Shown one piece after another: positions 31,494 through 40,219 of a stretch of DNA of 53,011 bases. The first letter of the stretch is position 1, and the number at the start of each line of letters is the position of its first letter. The notes below the pieces were generated by a model. It did not search any database, had not been told where the DNA came from, and saw only the letters and a list, made by a program, of their open reading frames with translations. Location of the stretch: IMG/VR virus record IMGVR_UViG_3300020725_000001, positions 1 through 53,011 of that record; one strand, given 5' to 3'. This DNA is from a virus. A program made the position numbers and the translations under genes.

Positions 31494-33599
31494 ATGTCAA
31501 TTCGTGTTTTAGGTGACTTAGAACTTTCCGGCGTACTTCGTTGGAAAAAGAACCTTTCTGATTTTCCGTTAAACCCTGAGCCCTATACGCTTATCACAAA
31601 AGACGGTATTCCGTACTTTTACACTGAGCTTGTTAATAATTCAGGTTTTTTCTCATGGCAACCTATTGGCATTAAGCAAGCATCTTACTTGCATGTTCAA
31701 GGTGTTGCTTCATCGTTGTGGACAGTAACCCACAATTTTAATACAACAGATTTTGCTTATTTTATCTATGACAGCAACCACAATTTAATGATTGCGGATA
31801 TTGCTATTGTTGATCTAAATACCATAAAAATTGAGTTATCTGAGGCAATGACGGGAACGGTTGTTCTTTTCTCAATGCAATATTTAAACTCAACAACTGT
31901 TTCTGCAACACAGCAATTAAACCTAGGCTCTGCCGTGTTAACCAGTAATGCTGGCGTGCTAGAGATTAATAACAATCCCGTTGCATTTACGCAATATGTT
32001 GATGCTCAAGATGCAGTGCTAGGCGCTAGAATCGATAATTTGGTTAGCAATGCTGATCCTTCTGCAATCGACAGTTTATCTGAAATTGTTGCAGCATTTA
32101 GTAATGCTGATGGTGATTTAAGTGCGGCTATTTCATCAATGAGCACTAGTGCTGCTTCTGCTCTGGCTGATGAGTCTACAAGAGCACAAATAGCTGAAAA
32201 TTCATTACAGAGTGCATTAGATATTGTCAATTCTGTTCTTGTAACTAAGGCTGATTCAGCTATTGTTGATGCGCAGATCTCAGCATTAGAGGCTCAAATA
32301 CTTTCAAATATTCAGGTTTCTAACTCTTCATTATCTAATAGTATTCCAACAGCTGTTAGTCAATTGATTAATGATGCCAATTATCAAACCGCAAGCAATG
32401 TCAGCGCCTCAATTGCTGCAGGAATCTCTGGCAAAGCTAATGCGTCATCTTTAGCTACAGTTGCAACATCTGGTTCATATTTGGATTTGATAAATAAACC
32501 GACCATACCTGTTGTTCCAGTTAATGTTTCTGCATTTATTAATGATGCTGGTTATCAAACATCAGCTCAGGTTGCCAGTGCTATTGTTTCAGCTTCAGCT
32601 TCTGCTACTGGTAGTTCCTCAAATAATTTTGCTGTAAATACATTAACCGTGTCAGGCAACATTATGCCTGCGGTATCTGGGGTGTCTAATATTGGTTCGC
32701 CGACTGATAAATTTGATGCGATCTATACTAAAGAGCTTCATTTAGATGCCAATACTTTGTATTTGAATGGCGTTCCTGTTCTTGGTTCTACTGCAGCAAC
32801 AATGAATTTTACTGCTGATGTAAATCAAGGCATTACTATTTTAACAAGTGGTACAGGTGAAACAGTTCTTAATTCACAAGCGGCCACTATTATTCAGGCT
32901 AACGGTCAAAATGCGGATGTAGTTGTACAGTCTGGCGGCCAAGGCTCAATGACGCGCATATCATCATCAACTCAAGTTGTTTTGACCGCTCCTGTCGTCA
33001 ACATTCAAGGTGATCAAAGTATATCAGGTGCATTAACTGTTGCCGGCAACTTTTCCGTTAATGGCACAACAACTTTTGTTAATACGGCAAATATGTCAAT
33101 TAAAGACAATATTATTACTGTAAACAAAGGAGAGGCTGGATCTGGCGTCTCGTTGCGCTATGCCGGTATTGATGTTGATCGCGGTGATTTGGCTAGGCAA
33201 AGATTGGTATGGGATGAAACTGTTGGTAAGTGGGTTGCCGGGCAAACAAACCAAGAAGTTGCATTGGCAACTGAGCCATTTGTGACAGCTGCTATTGCCT
33301 CATCAACATCTAGCGTTTCTAAATCAAGTCTAGGCTTAAGTAATGTAGACAACACCTCGGATGCCAATAAGCCTGTATCAACTGCCACTGTTGCAGCTAT
33401 TTCAGCAGAAACATCCAGAGCAGTTTCTGTAGAGAGTGCGTTGAGAAGTGATTTGAATGCTGAAATCACAAGAGCAGAAGCAGCTGAGGCTTTGTTTTCA
33501 CAGCAAGCTAATACTTACACTAAATCAGAGGTTGACGCAGCTATTGCTGCCGCAATTACAAAGGCATTGTCTGATTTTGCAGCTACTTTATACGATTAA
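31494..33599 (+). CDS. Fibre protein (T4 long-tail-fibre-like beta regions)
   Basis: The 701-residue protein has AAAGGAAATAAAT before its ATG. Near the N-terminus is the domain shared with 27893-28183 (LWTVTHNFNTTDFAYFIYD, IELSEAMTG). Then come a coiled coil, NADPSAIDSLSEIV (also in the previous fibre), phage fibre segments (VNTLTVSGNIMPAVSGVSNI, SISGALTVAGNFSVNGTTTF, NIITVNKGEAG), the widespread GLSNVDNTSDANKPVSTAT unit, and a C-terminal YTKSEVDAAIAAAITKAL...FAATLY tip shared with the next gene. It is a virion fibre subunit. Confidence 0.8.
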   Translation: MSIRVLGDLELSGVLRWKKNLSDFPLNPEPYTLITKDGIPYFYTELVNNSGFFSWQPIGIKQASYLHVQGVASSLWTVTHNFNTTDFAYFIYDSNHNLMIADIAIVDLNTIKIELSEAMTGTVVLFSMQYLNSTTVSATQQLNLGSAVLTSNAGVLEINNNPVAFTQYVDAQDAVLGARIDNLVSNADPSAIDSLSEIVAAFSNADGDLSAAISSMSTSAASALADESTRAQIAENSLQSALDIVNSVLVTKADSAIVDAQISALEAQILSNIQVSNSSLSNSIPTAVSQLINDANYQTASNVSASIAAGISGKANASSLATVATSGSYLDLINKPTIPVVPVNVSAFINDAGYQTSAQVASAIVSASASATGSSSNNFAVNTLTVSGNIMPAVSGVSNIGSPTDKFDAIYTKELHLDANTLYLNGVPVLGSTAATMNFTADVNQGITILTSGTGETVLNSQAATIIQANGQNADVVVQSGGQGSMTRISSSTQVVLTAPVVNIQGDQSISGALTVAGNFSVNGTTTFVNTANMSIKDNIITVNKGEAGSGVSLRYAGIDVDRGDLARQRLVWDETVGKWVAGQTNQEVALATEPFVTAAIASSTSSVSKSSLGLSNVDNTSDANKPVSTATVAAISAETSRAVSVESALRSDLNAEITRAEAAEALFSQQANTYTKSEVDAAIAAAITKALSDFAATLYD

Positions 33600-33635
33600 T
33601 TTTTTAGATAACTTACATCAATTTAGGAACATAAA

Positions 33636-34535
33636 ATGAGTACAACAATTGTAACAAGAGCATCAAAGGGAAGCCGTTTATCTTTTACTGAAATGGATAG
33701 CAACCTTACTAATTTGCAAGCTACTGCAGATGCGGCTGCATCTCAAGCGAATACTTATACAAAAACACAGGTAGACGCTAATGTAGCTGTAGTTGCTGCC
33801 AGTGTTTCTGCAGAAACAAGTAGAGCAACAGCGGCTGAAGCATTAAAGGCTCCTTTGGCGTCACCAACATTTACCGGTACTGTTAGCGGTGTTACTGCAG
33901 CAATGGTAGGCTTAGGTAATGTCAACAATACGTCCGATACTGCTAAGCCTGTCTCTACTGCTACTGCTGCAGCGATTGCTGTTGAAACATCAAGAGCCCA
34001 AGCAGCTGAGGCACTATTAGCGCCACAGGCGACTACCTATACTAAAACCGAAACTGACGCCAAGATCCAAGCTGTTGTCGGCGCAGCTCCTGCTGCTTTA
34101 GACACATTAGTTGAGATCGCTACACAGCTTTCTTCTGATGAGTCTGCTGCTGCGGCTTTGACTACTGCTGTTTCTTTGAAAGCACCTTTAGCGTCACCAA
34201 CATTTACAGGCACAGTATCTGGCATTACTGCCGCCATGGTTGGGTTGGGTAATGTTAATAACACGTCTGATTTAGCAAAACCTGTATCTACTGCTACAAC
34301 TACAGCAATTGGCGTTGAAACTACAAGGGCGACTGCGGCTGAAGGTACTTTAACAACAAATCTAGCGGCTGAAGTTTCAAGAGCTCAAGCTGCAGAAGCT
34401 TTATTGGCTCCACAAGCGACTACCTATACTAAAACGCAAGTAGATTCTGCGATTGCAGCTCTTTATACAAAAGCTCAAGTTGATGCGGCTATTGCCACAG
34501 CTATTACTAACTTTGCAGCAACTTTATACGTTTAA
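33636..34535 (+). CDS. Fibre protein paralogue with GLGNVNNTSD repeats
   Basis: The 299-residue protein starts MSTTIVTRASKGSRLSFTEM, has two GLGNVNNTSDTAKPVSTAT-type units separated by coiled-coil stretches, and ends with the FAATLYV tip seen in the preceding fibre. Its N-terminal 35 residues are nearly identical to those of the shorter gene at 34593. Duplication within the fibre module is evident. Either fibre subunit or receptor-binding variant. Confidence 0.75.
   Translation: MSTTIVTRASKGSRLSFTEMDSNLTNLQATADAAASQANTYTKTQVDANVAVVAASVSAETSRATAAEALKAPLASPTFTGTVSGVTAAMVGLGNVNNTSDTAKPVSTATAAAIAVETSRAQAAEALLAPQATTYTKTETDAKIQAVVGAAPAALDTLVEIATQLSSDESAAAALTTAVSLKAPLASPTFTGTVSGITAAMVGLGNVNNTSDLAKPVSTATTTAIGVETTRATAAEGTLTTNLAAEVSRAQAAEALLAPQATTYTKTQVDSAIAALYTKAQVDAAIATAITNFAATLYV
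34233..34344 (+). repeat. 112-bp direct repeat, copy 1
   Basis: I read 112 identical bases here and at 34746-34857, 513 bp apart, encoding the GLGNVNNTSDLAKPVSTATT block in two adjacent fibre genes. Complete identity implies recent duplication or gene conversion. Confidence 0.85.
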
Positions 34536-34592
34536 TTTTTCCCGAGTGGGTAGCAAGCTACCCACTCCATTCTCTATTATTGGAGCCTAAAA

Positions 34593-34949
34593 ATGAGTAC
34601 AACAATTGTAACAAGAGCGTCAAAAGGTGGCCGATTATCTTTTACAGATATGGACAACAACCTTATTAATTTACAAGCTACTGCAGATGCAGCTGCTCCT
34701 AAAGCCTCCCCAACATTCACTGGCACTGTTTCAGGAATTACAGCAGCCATGGTTGGGTTGGGTAATGTTAATAACACGTCTGATTTAGCAAAACCTGTAT
34801 CTACTGCTACAACTACAGCAATTGGCGTTGAAACTACAAGGGCGACTGCGGCTGAAGCAACACTAACTACTGCTCTAAATGCTGCTGTAGCGCGTATTAC
34901 CGCTTTGGAAAATGCATTGTTGAGCATTACTTGGTCAACATCAATCTAA
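34593..34949 (+). CDS. Short fibre protein paralogue
   Basis: This 118-residue protein duplicates the N-terminus (MSTTIVTRASKGGRLSFTDM) and one GLGNVNNTSD block of the preceding gene, and ends in a short coiled coil (TALNAAVARITALENALLSI). It lacks the FAATLY tip. It looks like an internally deleted copy that remains expressed, since TTGGAGCC precedes its ATG. Confidence 0.7.
   Translation: MSTTIVTRASKGGRLSFTDMDNNLINLQATADAAAPKASPTFTGTVSGITAAMVGLGNVNNTSDLAKPVSTATTTAIGVETTRATAAEATLTTALNAAVARITALENALLSITWSTSI
34746..34857 (+). repeat. 112-bp direct repeat, copy 2
   Basis: This is the second copy of the identical segment at 34233-34344, in the short fibre gene. Confidence 0.85.
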
Positions 34950-34967
34950 TTAATTGAGGGGTTATAG

Positions 34968-36056
34968 ATGCCAATTATTAGAGATCAAGATCAAACTGTA
35001 TCGCTTACCTTACGTTCAGGCGGGGCTGCGATTACTATTGATCCTACAGCATCTGTAACTGTTCAGTTATTTGCGGCCAACGGAACTACGTCTATTTCTG
35101 GCGTGGTTTCTGTTGATCCGTATGCGATAGGGGCTAATTGGGCGCATGGTATTGTGGTCGTTGATTTGACGGCTGAGGATACGATTAATGTTATGCCTCC
35201 GTCTGTTGTTTTCTTAGTTACGGCCAAGATCAATGGACATACTAAAGTGTGGTCTGCTTCTGTGCAGTCTATAGATAGTGCGCCTGTTGTTATGTCTGCA
35301 TTAAGTGATAAAACGACAGCCATTAGTAGATTAAGATCGGCTTTAATGCTAGGTGTAGCAAGTAAGCTCAATGTTGATACTTCGTTAATTCTTGATGATG
35401 AATTATGGGATTATTGGAATGCTGCTGAGGCTGACGCGCAAAGACGATTAGCCGTCCCTTTGCAACCTACACAAATATTTGATCATCAACCGACTCAGGA
35501 TGAGATTAGCTCATTGGCGGGAATGCCTTATATGGTTGAGCCTGGCTATGATATGCCACCCGATTTTTTTGGATCGCAATCTTGGGGAGCGATTAAGTTA
35601 CGCTATTGCCCTGCGATTCAGGTACAGAGAGTAAGGCTTATTTATCCTTCAATGGAAACGCAAATGTTCGAGATTCCGTTGAACTGGATTAAGTTAGATA
35701 ACAAATACGGAATGATACATATTATCCCGGGTCCAAATCTAAATACTGCGCCATTGTCTATTTTTATGATGCAGGCGATAGCTTCAGGTGTGCAAATACC
35801 ACATGTGTTACGCATAACCTATCAAGCTGGCATTAATGGACAAAGCCCTGAGTTTTACGATTTAGCTGACTTGGTTAAGCAAATGGCGTTACTGCGTATT
35901 ATGCAAAATGCTTTTGCACCTATGTCTGGTTCAATATCGGCTGATGGTTTGAGTCAGTCCTATTCGATGGATATTATCAAATTTCAAGATGATATTGAAA
36001 GGCGTTTAAGCGTTATTCGTGAGCGTTTAATTGGCCCTACTTGGGGTGTTTTGTAA
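34968..36056 (+). CDS. Head-tail connector/adaptor-like protein
   Basis: The 362-residue protein has an N-terminal beta domain of about 110 residues (DQTVSLTLRSGGAAITI, IVVVDLTAEDTINVMPP) and a helical part with AEADAQRRLAVPLQPTQIF, a pattern seen in head-tail adaptors, then IKLRYCPAIQVQRVRLIYPS and a helical C-terminus. Position at the start of the neck genes supports the call. It may be a fusion of an N-terminal fibre-anchor domain with an adaptor. Confidence 0.6.
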   Translation: MPIIRDQDQTVSLTLRSGGAAITIDPTASVTVQLFAANGTTSISGVVSVDPYAIGANWAHGIVVVDLTAEDTINVMPPSVVFLVTAKINGHTKVWSASVQSIDSAPVVMSALSDKTTAISRLRSALMLGVASKLNVDTSLILDDELWDYWNAAEADAQRRLAVPLQPTQIFDHQPTQDEISSLAGMPYMVEPGYDMPPDFFGSQSWGAIKLRYCPAIQVQRVRLIYPSMETQMFEIPLNWIKLDNKYGMIHIIPGPNLNTAPLSIFMMQAIASGVQIPHVLRITYQAGINGQSPEFYDLADLVKQMALLRIMQNAFAPMSGSISADGLSQSYSMDIIKFQDDIERRLSVIRERLIGPTWGVL

Positions 36057-36685
36057 TGAGGCTTAGTCCTAGCGCATTTAATTCACATTTAAATGTAATG
36101 GGGCAGTCATTTGGCTGGCGCAAGGCTTTTGCTTGTCCTTGCATTAATCCACACTCTGGAGCAGCTAAGCCTAATTGTCCTTATTGTGGGGGTAAGGGCA
36201 GGCTTTGGTCTGATTCTGTCGATGGTAAGGCGGGTATTATTGGTAGAGATGCTTTAAAAGATTTTGCCTCATTTGGCGTTTGGGATCAGGGCGATATTAT
36301 GCTATCGATTCCTTCTGATTCGCCACTTTATCAAATTGGTCAATATGATAGAGCTATGCCAACTAATCGTAGTGAGCCTTTTTCTATCAATATGACCAGA
36401 GGTCAAAATGATATTATGAGAACACCAGTGCTGTCGATAGATAGGGCATTTTGGCTAGATAGCAATAATATTATTCAAGAGGCAGGAACTCCTGCTGTTG
36501 GGAAGGACGGTGTATTGACATGGAATACCAATGCGCCGCCTGTGGGAGCAACTTATTCTTTAACCGGTCGTCGCCGTCAAGAATATTTTGTTTATGCAGA
36601 GATGCCGTTTGATAGACCTATTCATTACGGCTTAACCTTACCCCGTCGTGTCGTTATTAGACGATTTGATCTCTATGGAAAATAA
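36056..36685 (+). CDS. Neck-region protein with zinc ribbon
   Basis: This 209-residue protein starts at the ATG inside TAATG of the previous gene. Residues about 24-50 hold CPCINPHSGAAKPNCPYCGG, a four-Cys zinc ribbon. The rest is beta-rich and ends RRVVIRRFDLYGK. It lies among connector genes, so a head-tail joining role is likely. I do not recognise the family by name. Confidence 0.6.
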   Translation: MRLSPSAFNSHLNVMGQSFGWRKAFACPCINPHSGAAKPNCPYCGGKGRLWSDSVDGKAGIIGRDALKDFASFGVWDQGDIMLSIPSDSPLYQIGQYDRAMPTNRSEPFSINMTRGQNDIMRTPVLSIDRAFWLDSNNIIQEAGTPAVGKDGVLTWNTNAPPVGATYSLTGRRRQEYFVYAEMPFDRPIHYGLTLPRRVVIRRFDLYGK

Positions 36686-36687
36686 AT

Positions 36688-37185
36688 ATGTCCCACGAAA
36701 TGAAGCACTCTATCACTGAATTTATTGTGATACCTGATCATGAAAAAAGAACTGAATCGGCATTGTTTGCAAAGAATAAAAGAACGCTAGTTAAGCAGCT
36801 TGATCTGCCTTGCTGGGTATGCGGTAGTCGTGATTCTCGTGAGGTTCACCATTTGCATGAGTGGGCTTTATGGGGCGCACTTGATCCTGAAAAAGTATTA
36901 GACACCTTGCATATTTTTGATCCTTATGGATACACGCACAATATGGGTGAAAAAGACATTGAGTCTCCTGATGATATTCGCAATCTGCTTGTGTTATGCG
37001 GGCATTGTGAGATTGATGGTATTCCTGTTGCGGGCGGTCATCATCGAGGTGTTGATGCTGGTATTCATGATTTAACATTTCCGACATGGATAGCTCAACG
37101 AGCCACTAAAGATGGAATCTCTATCACTAAGGCTATTTTGCATGTTAAAAATCTTGATTCTAAACTAGCTAATAAGCATGACTAA
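36688..37185 (+). CDS. HNH-like zinc-binding protein
   Basis: The 165-residue protein has CWVCGSRDSREVHHLHEW (CxxC with the His pair), then PDDIRNLLVLCGHCEIDG (Asn and second CxxC) and GGHHRGVDAGIHDLTFPTW. This is the treble-clef HNH pattern. HNH proteins beside terminase/connector genes can assist DNA cutting at packaging. A structural zinc-binding role is the alternative. Its 3' end overlaps the next gene by 8 bp. Confidence 0.65.
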   Translation: MSHEMKHSITEFIVIPDHEKRTESALFAKNKRTLVKQLDLPCWVCGSRDSREVHHLHEWALWGALDPEKVLDTLHIFDPYGYTHNMGEKDIESPDDIRNLLVLCGHCEIDGIPVAGGHHRGVDAGIHDLTFPTWIAQRATKDGISITKAILHVKNLDSKLANKHD

Positions 37186-37972
37186 ATACAATGTTTCTAT
37201 AGATCTGTCTGAACTATATGAGGCTAACGGCGCTATTGCAAAGGCTATTTTCGGCAATGTGGCAACTTCAGTTAAGTCGGTAGCTCATGAGGGTGCTTAT
37301 AAATGGAAAGATTCGGTCAATAAGGCTAAGCTTTGGTCGGGTGAGAAAAAGCCTTATATCAAGTCAATCAATGTAGTTAGTACCGGTGATTTTTCAGCTG
37401 AAATTAGCTCTGAATATGAGTATGCTGCTGAAATAGAAAACGGTAGGCCGCTCAAAGATTTAAAGCGAATGCTTCAGACTTCGCAAAAAACTCGCGTATC
37501 TAAAAAAGGCAATAAATACCTTATTATTCCATTTAGACATAATGTTCCTGGTAGTGATGCTCACGCTATGGATATGCCATCTTCAGTTTATGCGTCAGCC
37601 GAAAGTTTAGCGCCTTCTTATGTTTTGCCAACCATGTCAAAAAACTCGGGGCTTAGATTGTCAGCAAGCGGACATCATGTAAAAAAATATTCGTATGAAT
37701 GGGGTGGAAGATTGCCAGAAGGCTTAATGCCCAAGCTTAAAGATCATCATAAAACGGATATTTACGCGAGCATGGTTAAGTTTGATACTTCTACTCCTCA
37801 TGCTAAATCATCTTCTTATATGACTTTTAGAGTCATGTCTGAAAAATCCTCTGGCTGGATTATTCCTGCTAAGCCAGGTCTTTATTTAGCTCAAAATGTC
37901 TCTAATCAATTGCAGCCTTTGCTTGAGACAGCAATAGGTGGGGCCGTTACACTGAAGTCATTAAAGCTTTAA
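37178..37972 (+). CDS. Neck / tail-completion protein (HK97 gp10-like)
   Basis: This 264-residue protein has the pattern of minor tail/neck proteins of the gp10 type: helical start, then AEISSEYEYAAEIENGRPLK and later TFRVMSEKSSGWIIPAKPGL. An insertion of about 70 residues precedes the last part. Its stop lies in the 16-bp palindrome CATTAAAGCTTTAATG (37959-37974) at the convergent junction with the next gene. Confidence 0.6.
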   Translation: MTKYNVSIDLSELYEANGAIAKAIFGNVATSVKSVAHEGAYKWKDSVNKAKLWSGEKKPYIKSINVVSTGDFSAEISSEYEYAAEIENGRPLKDLKRMLQTSQKTRVSKKGNKYLIIPFRHNVPGSDAHAMDMPSSVYASAESLAPSYVLPTMSKNSGLRLSASGHHVKKYSYEWGGRLPEGLMPKLKDHHKTDIYASMVKFDTSTPHAKSSSYMTFRVMSEKSSGWIIPAKPGLYLAQNVSNQLQPLLETAIGGAVTLKSLKL

Positions 37973-37996
37973 TGGTCTAATGGAGTTTTTTGTGCC

Positions 37997-39001
37997 TTAC
38001 AAATTAGATTTTGCCCTAGATACCATATTTCGAATTGACTCACTCATATTTACAGGAACTAACTTAGTGTCTGCATGGGAGTTCTGAAAGACTCTAAACA
38101 CTTCGTCTGAAAAAGCTTGGCCTATTTCTTCTACACCTGAAAAATCAAGTATCACTGTTTTAAATTTCTCAAATCTAAAAATTAACCGCTTGGCTTGTGA
38201 TCTTGATACCAGCTTTTCACCCTCATATTGAGCAAGCCTAACGGGTACAATAGTTTTAGCGAACGTGTATTCTTCATCCGTTGTAAACTTATCAAAGACC
38301 TCTTTGTTTGTGCGCGCAGAGTCATTAAATAACCTCATCACTACCATAGTACCCTCCGCATTATCATCACGCTCAATCAGCAGGTCATTGAGCCCATCAT
38401 CGTGCATAAAGTGCAGACTTCCTGATCTAATATCAAATAAATCAAATACCTTACTAGAAAAGAAAATGCCCTCACCGGAATGATTAGAGGGATCAGTCGT
38501 TAATTTCCCTTTGGCCAATTCAAGTATAGATTCTCTTGGATCAAATAAATTGAGTGAGCGCTGTATCTTTAAAAAAATACCGACACCATCATCTGCAATC
38601 CATGCCTGGGTAAATAGTGGATTTTTAACAACCCACACATAAACAGATTTAGCCTCTGAGTGATCGATGGCATTGTTAACCATTTCTGTGAATCCGTAAT
38701 GCCATATATCACGCACATTTACAGGGAAATCAGCAATGATAGGCGCTAAAACCTCCCGCCAGACATGATCTTCAGACAAGCCAGATCGAGTAAACTCTTT
38801 ATGAACGCGGGTTAGTTCTGCGAGACTATAGCAAAGCCCCCGCCCTTTACCATTACTCACTACAAAACCATTTTTAATAGCACTTCTTATTCTTGAGCTA
38901 GCTGCTTGTCTTGATATCCCCGCTTGTTCAGATAGCCTAGCGGCTACATTTTTCCCGCTTATCGATATTAATAAGAGCGTTTCCTTAGTTATTAAATTCA
39001 T
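37997..39001 (-). CDS. HTH - GHKL ATPase - STAS-like (DUF4325) regulator
   Basis: The 334-residue protein contains a winged HTH at about 1-60 (AARLSEQAGISRQAASSRIR), a GHKL ATP-binding domain at about 95-235 with N box EMVNNAIDHSEA (106-117), G1 ADDGVGIF and G2 SGEGIFFSSKVF, and a C-terminal STAS-like segment (KTVILDFSGVEEIGQAFSDE, about 280-300). It thus joins DNA binding, an anti-sigma-like kinase fold and an anti-anti-sigma-like fold. No His-kinase phospho-acceptor domain is seen. It sits in a tail operon in opposite orientation. A prophage-expressed regulator or defence gene is plausible. Confidence 0.8.
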   Translation of the reverse strand: MNLITKETLLLISISGKNVAARLSEQAGISRQAASSRIRSAIKNGFVVSNGKGRGLCYSLAELTRVHKEFTRSGLSEDHVWREVLAPIIADFPVNVRDIWHYGFTEMVNNAIDHSEAKSVYVWVVKNPLFTQAWIADDGVGIFLKIQRSLNLFDPRESILELAKGKLTTDPSNHSGEGIFFSSKVFDLFDIRSGSLHFMHDDGLNDLLIERDDNAEGTMVVMRLFNDSARTNKEVFDKFTTDEEYTFAKTIVPVRLAQYEGEKLVSRSQAKRLIFRFEKFKTVILDFSGVEEIGQAFSDEVFRVFQNSHADTKLVPVNMSESIRNMVSRAKSNL

Positions 39002-39094
39002 TTTAAACCCCTATACGTAAAGTATTTTGAAATTTATTGTAAACCTTTTGTTAGTCAACCGTAAACCATTAGTTATTTTTTTGCGGCCTGTATA

Positions 39095-39113
39095 GGTCGT
39101 GACAACAAACTAT
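39095..39113 (+). promoter_or_regulatory. Late element 9 (short spacing)
   Basis: GGTCGTGACA plus ACAAACTAT is a full match. The ATG at 39118 is 4 nt beyond. A CTATC-GTCAT-GATAG hairpin (39110-39124) places the start codon in its loop and stem. There is no Shine-Dalgarno. Confidence 0.65.
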
Positions 39114-39117
39114 CGTC

Positions 39118-39948
39118 ATGATAGCAATGATTCAACTCATTCCAGCTGGAAACGGCTTAAAAATAATCCTACACCCGCCTGCCAAGACGGTCAGGATTCG
39201 TTTGCTTCGCAGAGACGATAGCGCCTTTACAGGGGAATCTGATCCAGCAGCGTTATTAATTAATGATGGCAAAGAAACCTATATTGTTGATACAGCTGCG
39301 CTATACAACGGCCACGTCGTTTATTACTGCGCTTATTACTTTGACGGCACCAATTGGACAGCTTCTGCGGTAGTTTCTGCTACACCTAATGCTAATTTTG
39401 CTGATATGTCATCTGATGCAATGACTGTTGTGCGCGATCGGATTGAGCTTGGCTTGCAGGTTTATGTAGATAGAGGGCTTATTACGCCATCTAGCGGAAG
39501 AATACCCGTTATGACTGCTTCGCCTTTGGTTGAAACAACACCTATGCCATTAATTACTATCCATCTAGCCAGCGATTCATCTGAAGATCGTTTTATAGGC
39601 GATATGGTGGCTAATGATATTTTCGACTCAACAGAATGGAAATGGCATTCGCAAGACGCCTATTTTTCAAGAGTGCAATTGACCATTATTGCTTGGTGTT
39701 TAAATGCTGACGAAAGAATCATTTTAAGAAACGCTTTAAAGACAGTGATGATTTCTAATTTTGCTGTTTTTGATGCAGCTGGGCTAATGCAAGTGGATAT
39801 ACAGTTTTCTGATCAGGAGGATTTTGTATCTTATGCAGCGCCCATTTATCAAGCTGTGTGTAATTTTACATGCTATGCAGCTTCTGTGGTGGACAGCGTT
39901 GATCCAGCTATCCGCGACCTTACTTCTAATCTAACCCCAATTATATGA
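39118..39948 (+). CDS. Tail-region structural protein
   Basis: The 276-residue protein has a beta N-terminal domain (KTVRIRLLRRDDSAFTGESD, YYCAYYFDGTNWTAS) followed by AMTVVRDRIELGLQVYVDRG, LITIHLASDSSEDRFIGD and RVQLTIIAWCLNADERIILR, the layout of tail-completion proteins encoded just before the sheath. ATG 39127 is an alternative start. The family is not identified with certainty. Confidence 0.55.
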   Translation: MIAMIQLIPAGNGLKIILHPPAKTVRIRLLRRDDSAFTGESDPAALLINDGKETYIVDTAALYNGHVVYYCAYYFDGTNWTASAVVSATPNANFADMSSDAMTVVRDRIELGLQVYVDRGLITPSSGRIPVMTASPLVETTPMPLITIHLASDSSEDRFIGDMVANDIFDSTEWKWHSQDAYFSRVQLTIIAWCLNADERIILRNALKTVMISNFAVFDAAGLMQVDIQFSDQEDFVSYAAPIYQAVCNFTCYAASVVDSVDPAIRDLTSNLTPII

Positions 39949-39957
39949 GACTAAACC

Positions 39958-40206
39958 ATGGTTAATGCTGACAAACAGGGCGCTGTTATAGCGCCAGCTA
40001 TTCAAAGTGTTGTTTTAAATGCAACCTCTGTAAATGATGAGTTCCCCTTGTCACTAGACGAATTTTGCTCACGTTTATCATCATCTGATAAGCGCGTCGA
40101 AATGATTGGCGCTTTTCATCACACTGAAAAAGCAGCCGGTCGTAATAAAGATATTGAGTCAGCTTATATAGCTCGTTACTCAGATTTCATCAATCAGCCT
40201 GCATAA
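39958..40206 (+). CDS. Small tail-region protein
   Basis: This 82-residue protein contains LSLDEFCSRLSSSDKRVEMI and HHTEKAAGRNKDIESAYIAR, a helical module found in small proteins next to tail sheath genes. It starts 9 bp after the previous gene and precedes the sheath by 13 bp. Function unknown. Confidence 0.5.
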   Translation: MVNADKQGAVIAPAIQSVVLNATSVNDEFPLSLDEFCSRLSSSDKRVEMIGAFHHTEKAAGRNKDIESAYIARYSDFINQPA

Positions 40207-40219
40207 GAAGGGGCATAAA

